Part shown: in pieces, positions 5,325 to 5,723 of the stretch | Numbering within the stretch: position 1 is the stretch's first letter | Layout: each line of letters starts with the position of its first letter | Origin: Fimadaptatus sp963928645 | GTDB lineage: Bacteria; Bacillota; Clostridia; Christensenellales; Aristaeellaceae | Assembly: GCA_963928645.1 (NCBI GenBank) | Contig: CAWVGT010000120.1 | Span: 1 to 5,723 of the forward strand | Length of the DNA: 5,723 nt | Reading direction: 5' to 3' | Notes under the pieces: generated by a model | Databases searched by the model: none | What the model saw: the letters and a program-made list of their open reading frames with translations, nothing else | Told to the model about the DNA's origin: nothing | Made by a program: the position numbers and the translations under genes

Positions 5325-5723
5325 TCAATGTTTGATCCTGTCCCAGTATTCGTCCATCTGCTCGAGTGTCATCGACGCCAATTGCTTGCCGTCGTCAAGT
5401 ATCGCGCGTTCCATGCGCGCAAACCTGTCCATGAACTTGTCGGTCGCGGCGGTGAGCGCCTGTTCGGAGTCCAGGCCCGCCAGCCGCGCCACATTGACGC
5501 ACGCAAACAGCAGATCGCCCAGCTCCTCGACCACGTTGGTGCCGTCCCTGAGCGCCTGCGCGAGCTCGCCGGCCTCCTCGGACACCTTGCACAGCGCGTC
5601 CTCGGGCGCGTTCCAGTCGAACCCGGCGCGCGCGGCCTTGGCCTGCACCTTGTCGGCGCGCATCAGCGCCGGCAGGTTGCGGCCCACGCCGTCCATGGTC
5701 TCGCCCACGGTGCGCTGGCCCTT
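5325..5723 (-). CDS. mazG: MazG-family nucleoside triphosphate pyrophosphohydrolase, C-terminal part
   Basis: MazG hydrolyses (d)NTPs to the monophosphate and pyrophosphate, removing abnormal or excess nucleotides in the cytoplasm. The frame stays open to the right edge of the window, so this is a 5'-truncated view: 132 residues are visible, against about 260 for two-domain MazG proteins. The visible part starts just before the LPALMRADK segment that opens the second MazG domain. The all-alpha metal-binding signature follows: EEAGE at visible residues 49-53 and EELGD at 66-70, then the helix with ATDKFMDRFARME. A GTG lies at 5708, but the homologous sequence continues upstream of it through KGQRT, so I do not take it as the start. 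The stop is TGA, 21 bases before the hup start. MazG next to HU and RqcP is a recurring order in Clostridia (family knowledge). The identification is firm; the full length is not known from this window. Confidence 0.93.
   Translation of the reverse strand, partial: KGQRTVGETMDGVGRNLPALMRADKVQAKAARAGFDWNAPEDALCKVSEEAGELAQALRDGTNVVEELGDLLFACVNVARLAGLDSEQALTAATDKFMDRFARMERAILDDGKQLASMTLEQMDEYWDRIKH

Noticed and set aside
5706..5708. GTG as the true start of the mazG fragment
   Set aside because: The frame is open to the window edge and the MazG-like sequence continues upstream, so this is the C-terminal part of a longer protein.

Overview
The window is a compact, GC-rich stretch (about two thirds G+C by eye) in which every supportable gene lies on the minus strand, so the genes read from right to left. 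In transcription order they are: mazG (its 5' part is outside the window), an HU-family hup gene, the S4-domain gene rqcP (yabO), a fused ispD-ispF gene, an mtaD-type amidohydrolase, and a large membrane-anchored envelope protein with AMIN-like, SPOR-like and beta-propeller regions. The order mazG-hup-rqcP, the RqcP sequence and the strong GGAGG ribosome sites point to a Bacillota bacterium, most likely a GC-rich Clostridia-type lineage. That placement is inference. No rRNA, tRNA, transposase or CRISPR array was seen.

Layout: 5325-5723 C-terminal part of MazG; 5019-5303 HU; 4904-5018 a 115-base intergenic region with a large imperfect hairpin and an AT-rich block; 4589-4903 RqcP; 3429-4592 IspDF, whose ATG overlaps the rqcP stop by 4 bases; 2122-3399 MtaD-like deaminase; 2050-2121 a short gap with a GC-rich hairpin; 172-2049 the envelope protein; 1-171 noncoding DNA with several stem-loops and two T-tracts. 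Spacing is tight (21 bases mazG-hup, overlap rqcP-ispDF, 29 bases ispDF-mtaD, 72 bases mtaD-last gene). One or two polycistronic transcripts are therefore plausible, with the hup-rqcP gap the most likely internal boundary.

Most of the genes are housekeeping: clearing abnormal nucleotides (MazG), nucleoid structure (HU), rescue of stalled large ribosomal subunits (RqcP), two steps of MEP isoprenoid synthesis (IspDF), and salvage of methylthioadenosine or S-adenosylhomocysteine by deamination (MtaD). The last gene is the least understood and the most interesting protein. The most unusual genome-wide signal is codon use: isoleucine is written mainly as ATA (about 41 of 53 by hand count, and 13 of 13 in the last gene) despite the high GC content. 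I see no clear sign of a wholly new defence or mobile system here.
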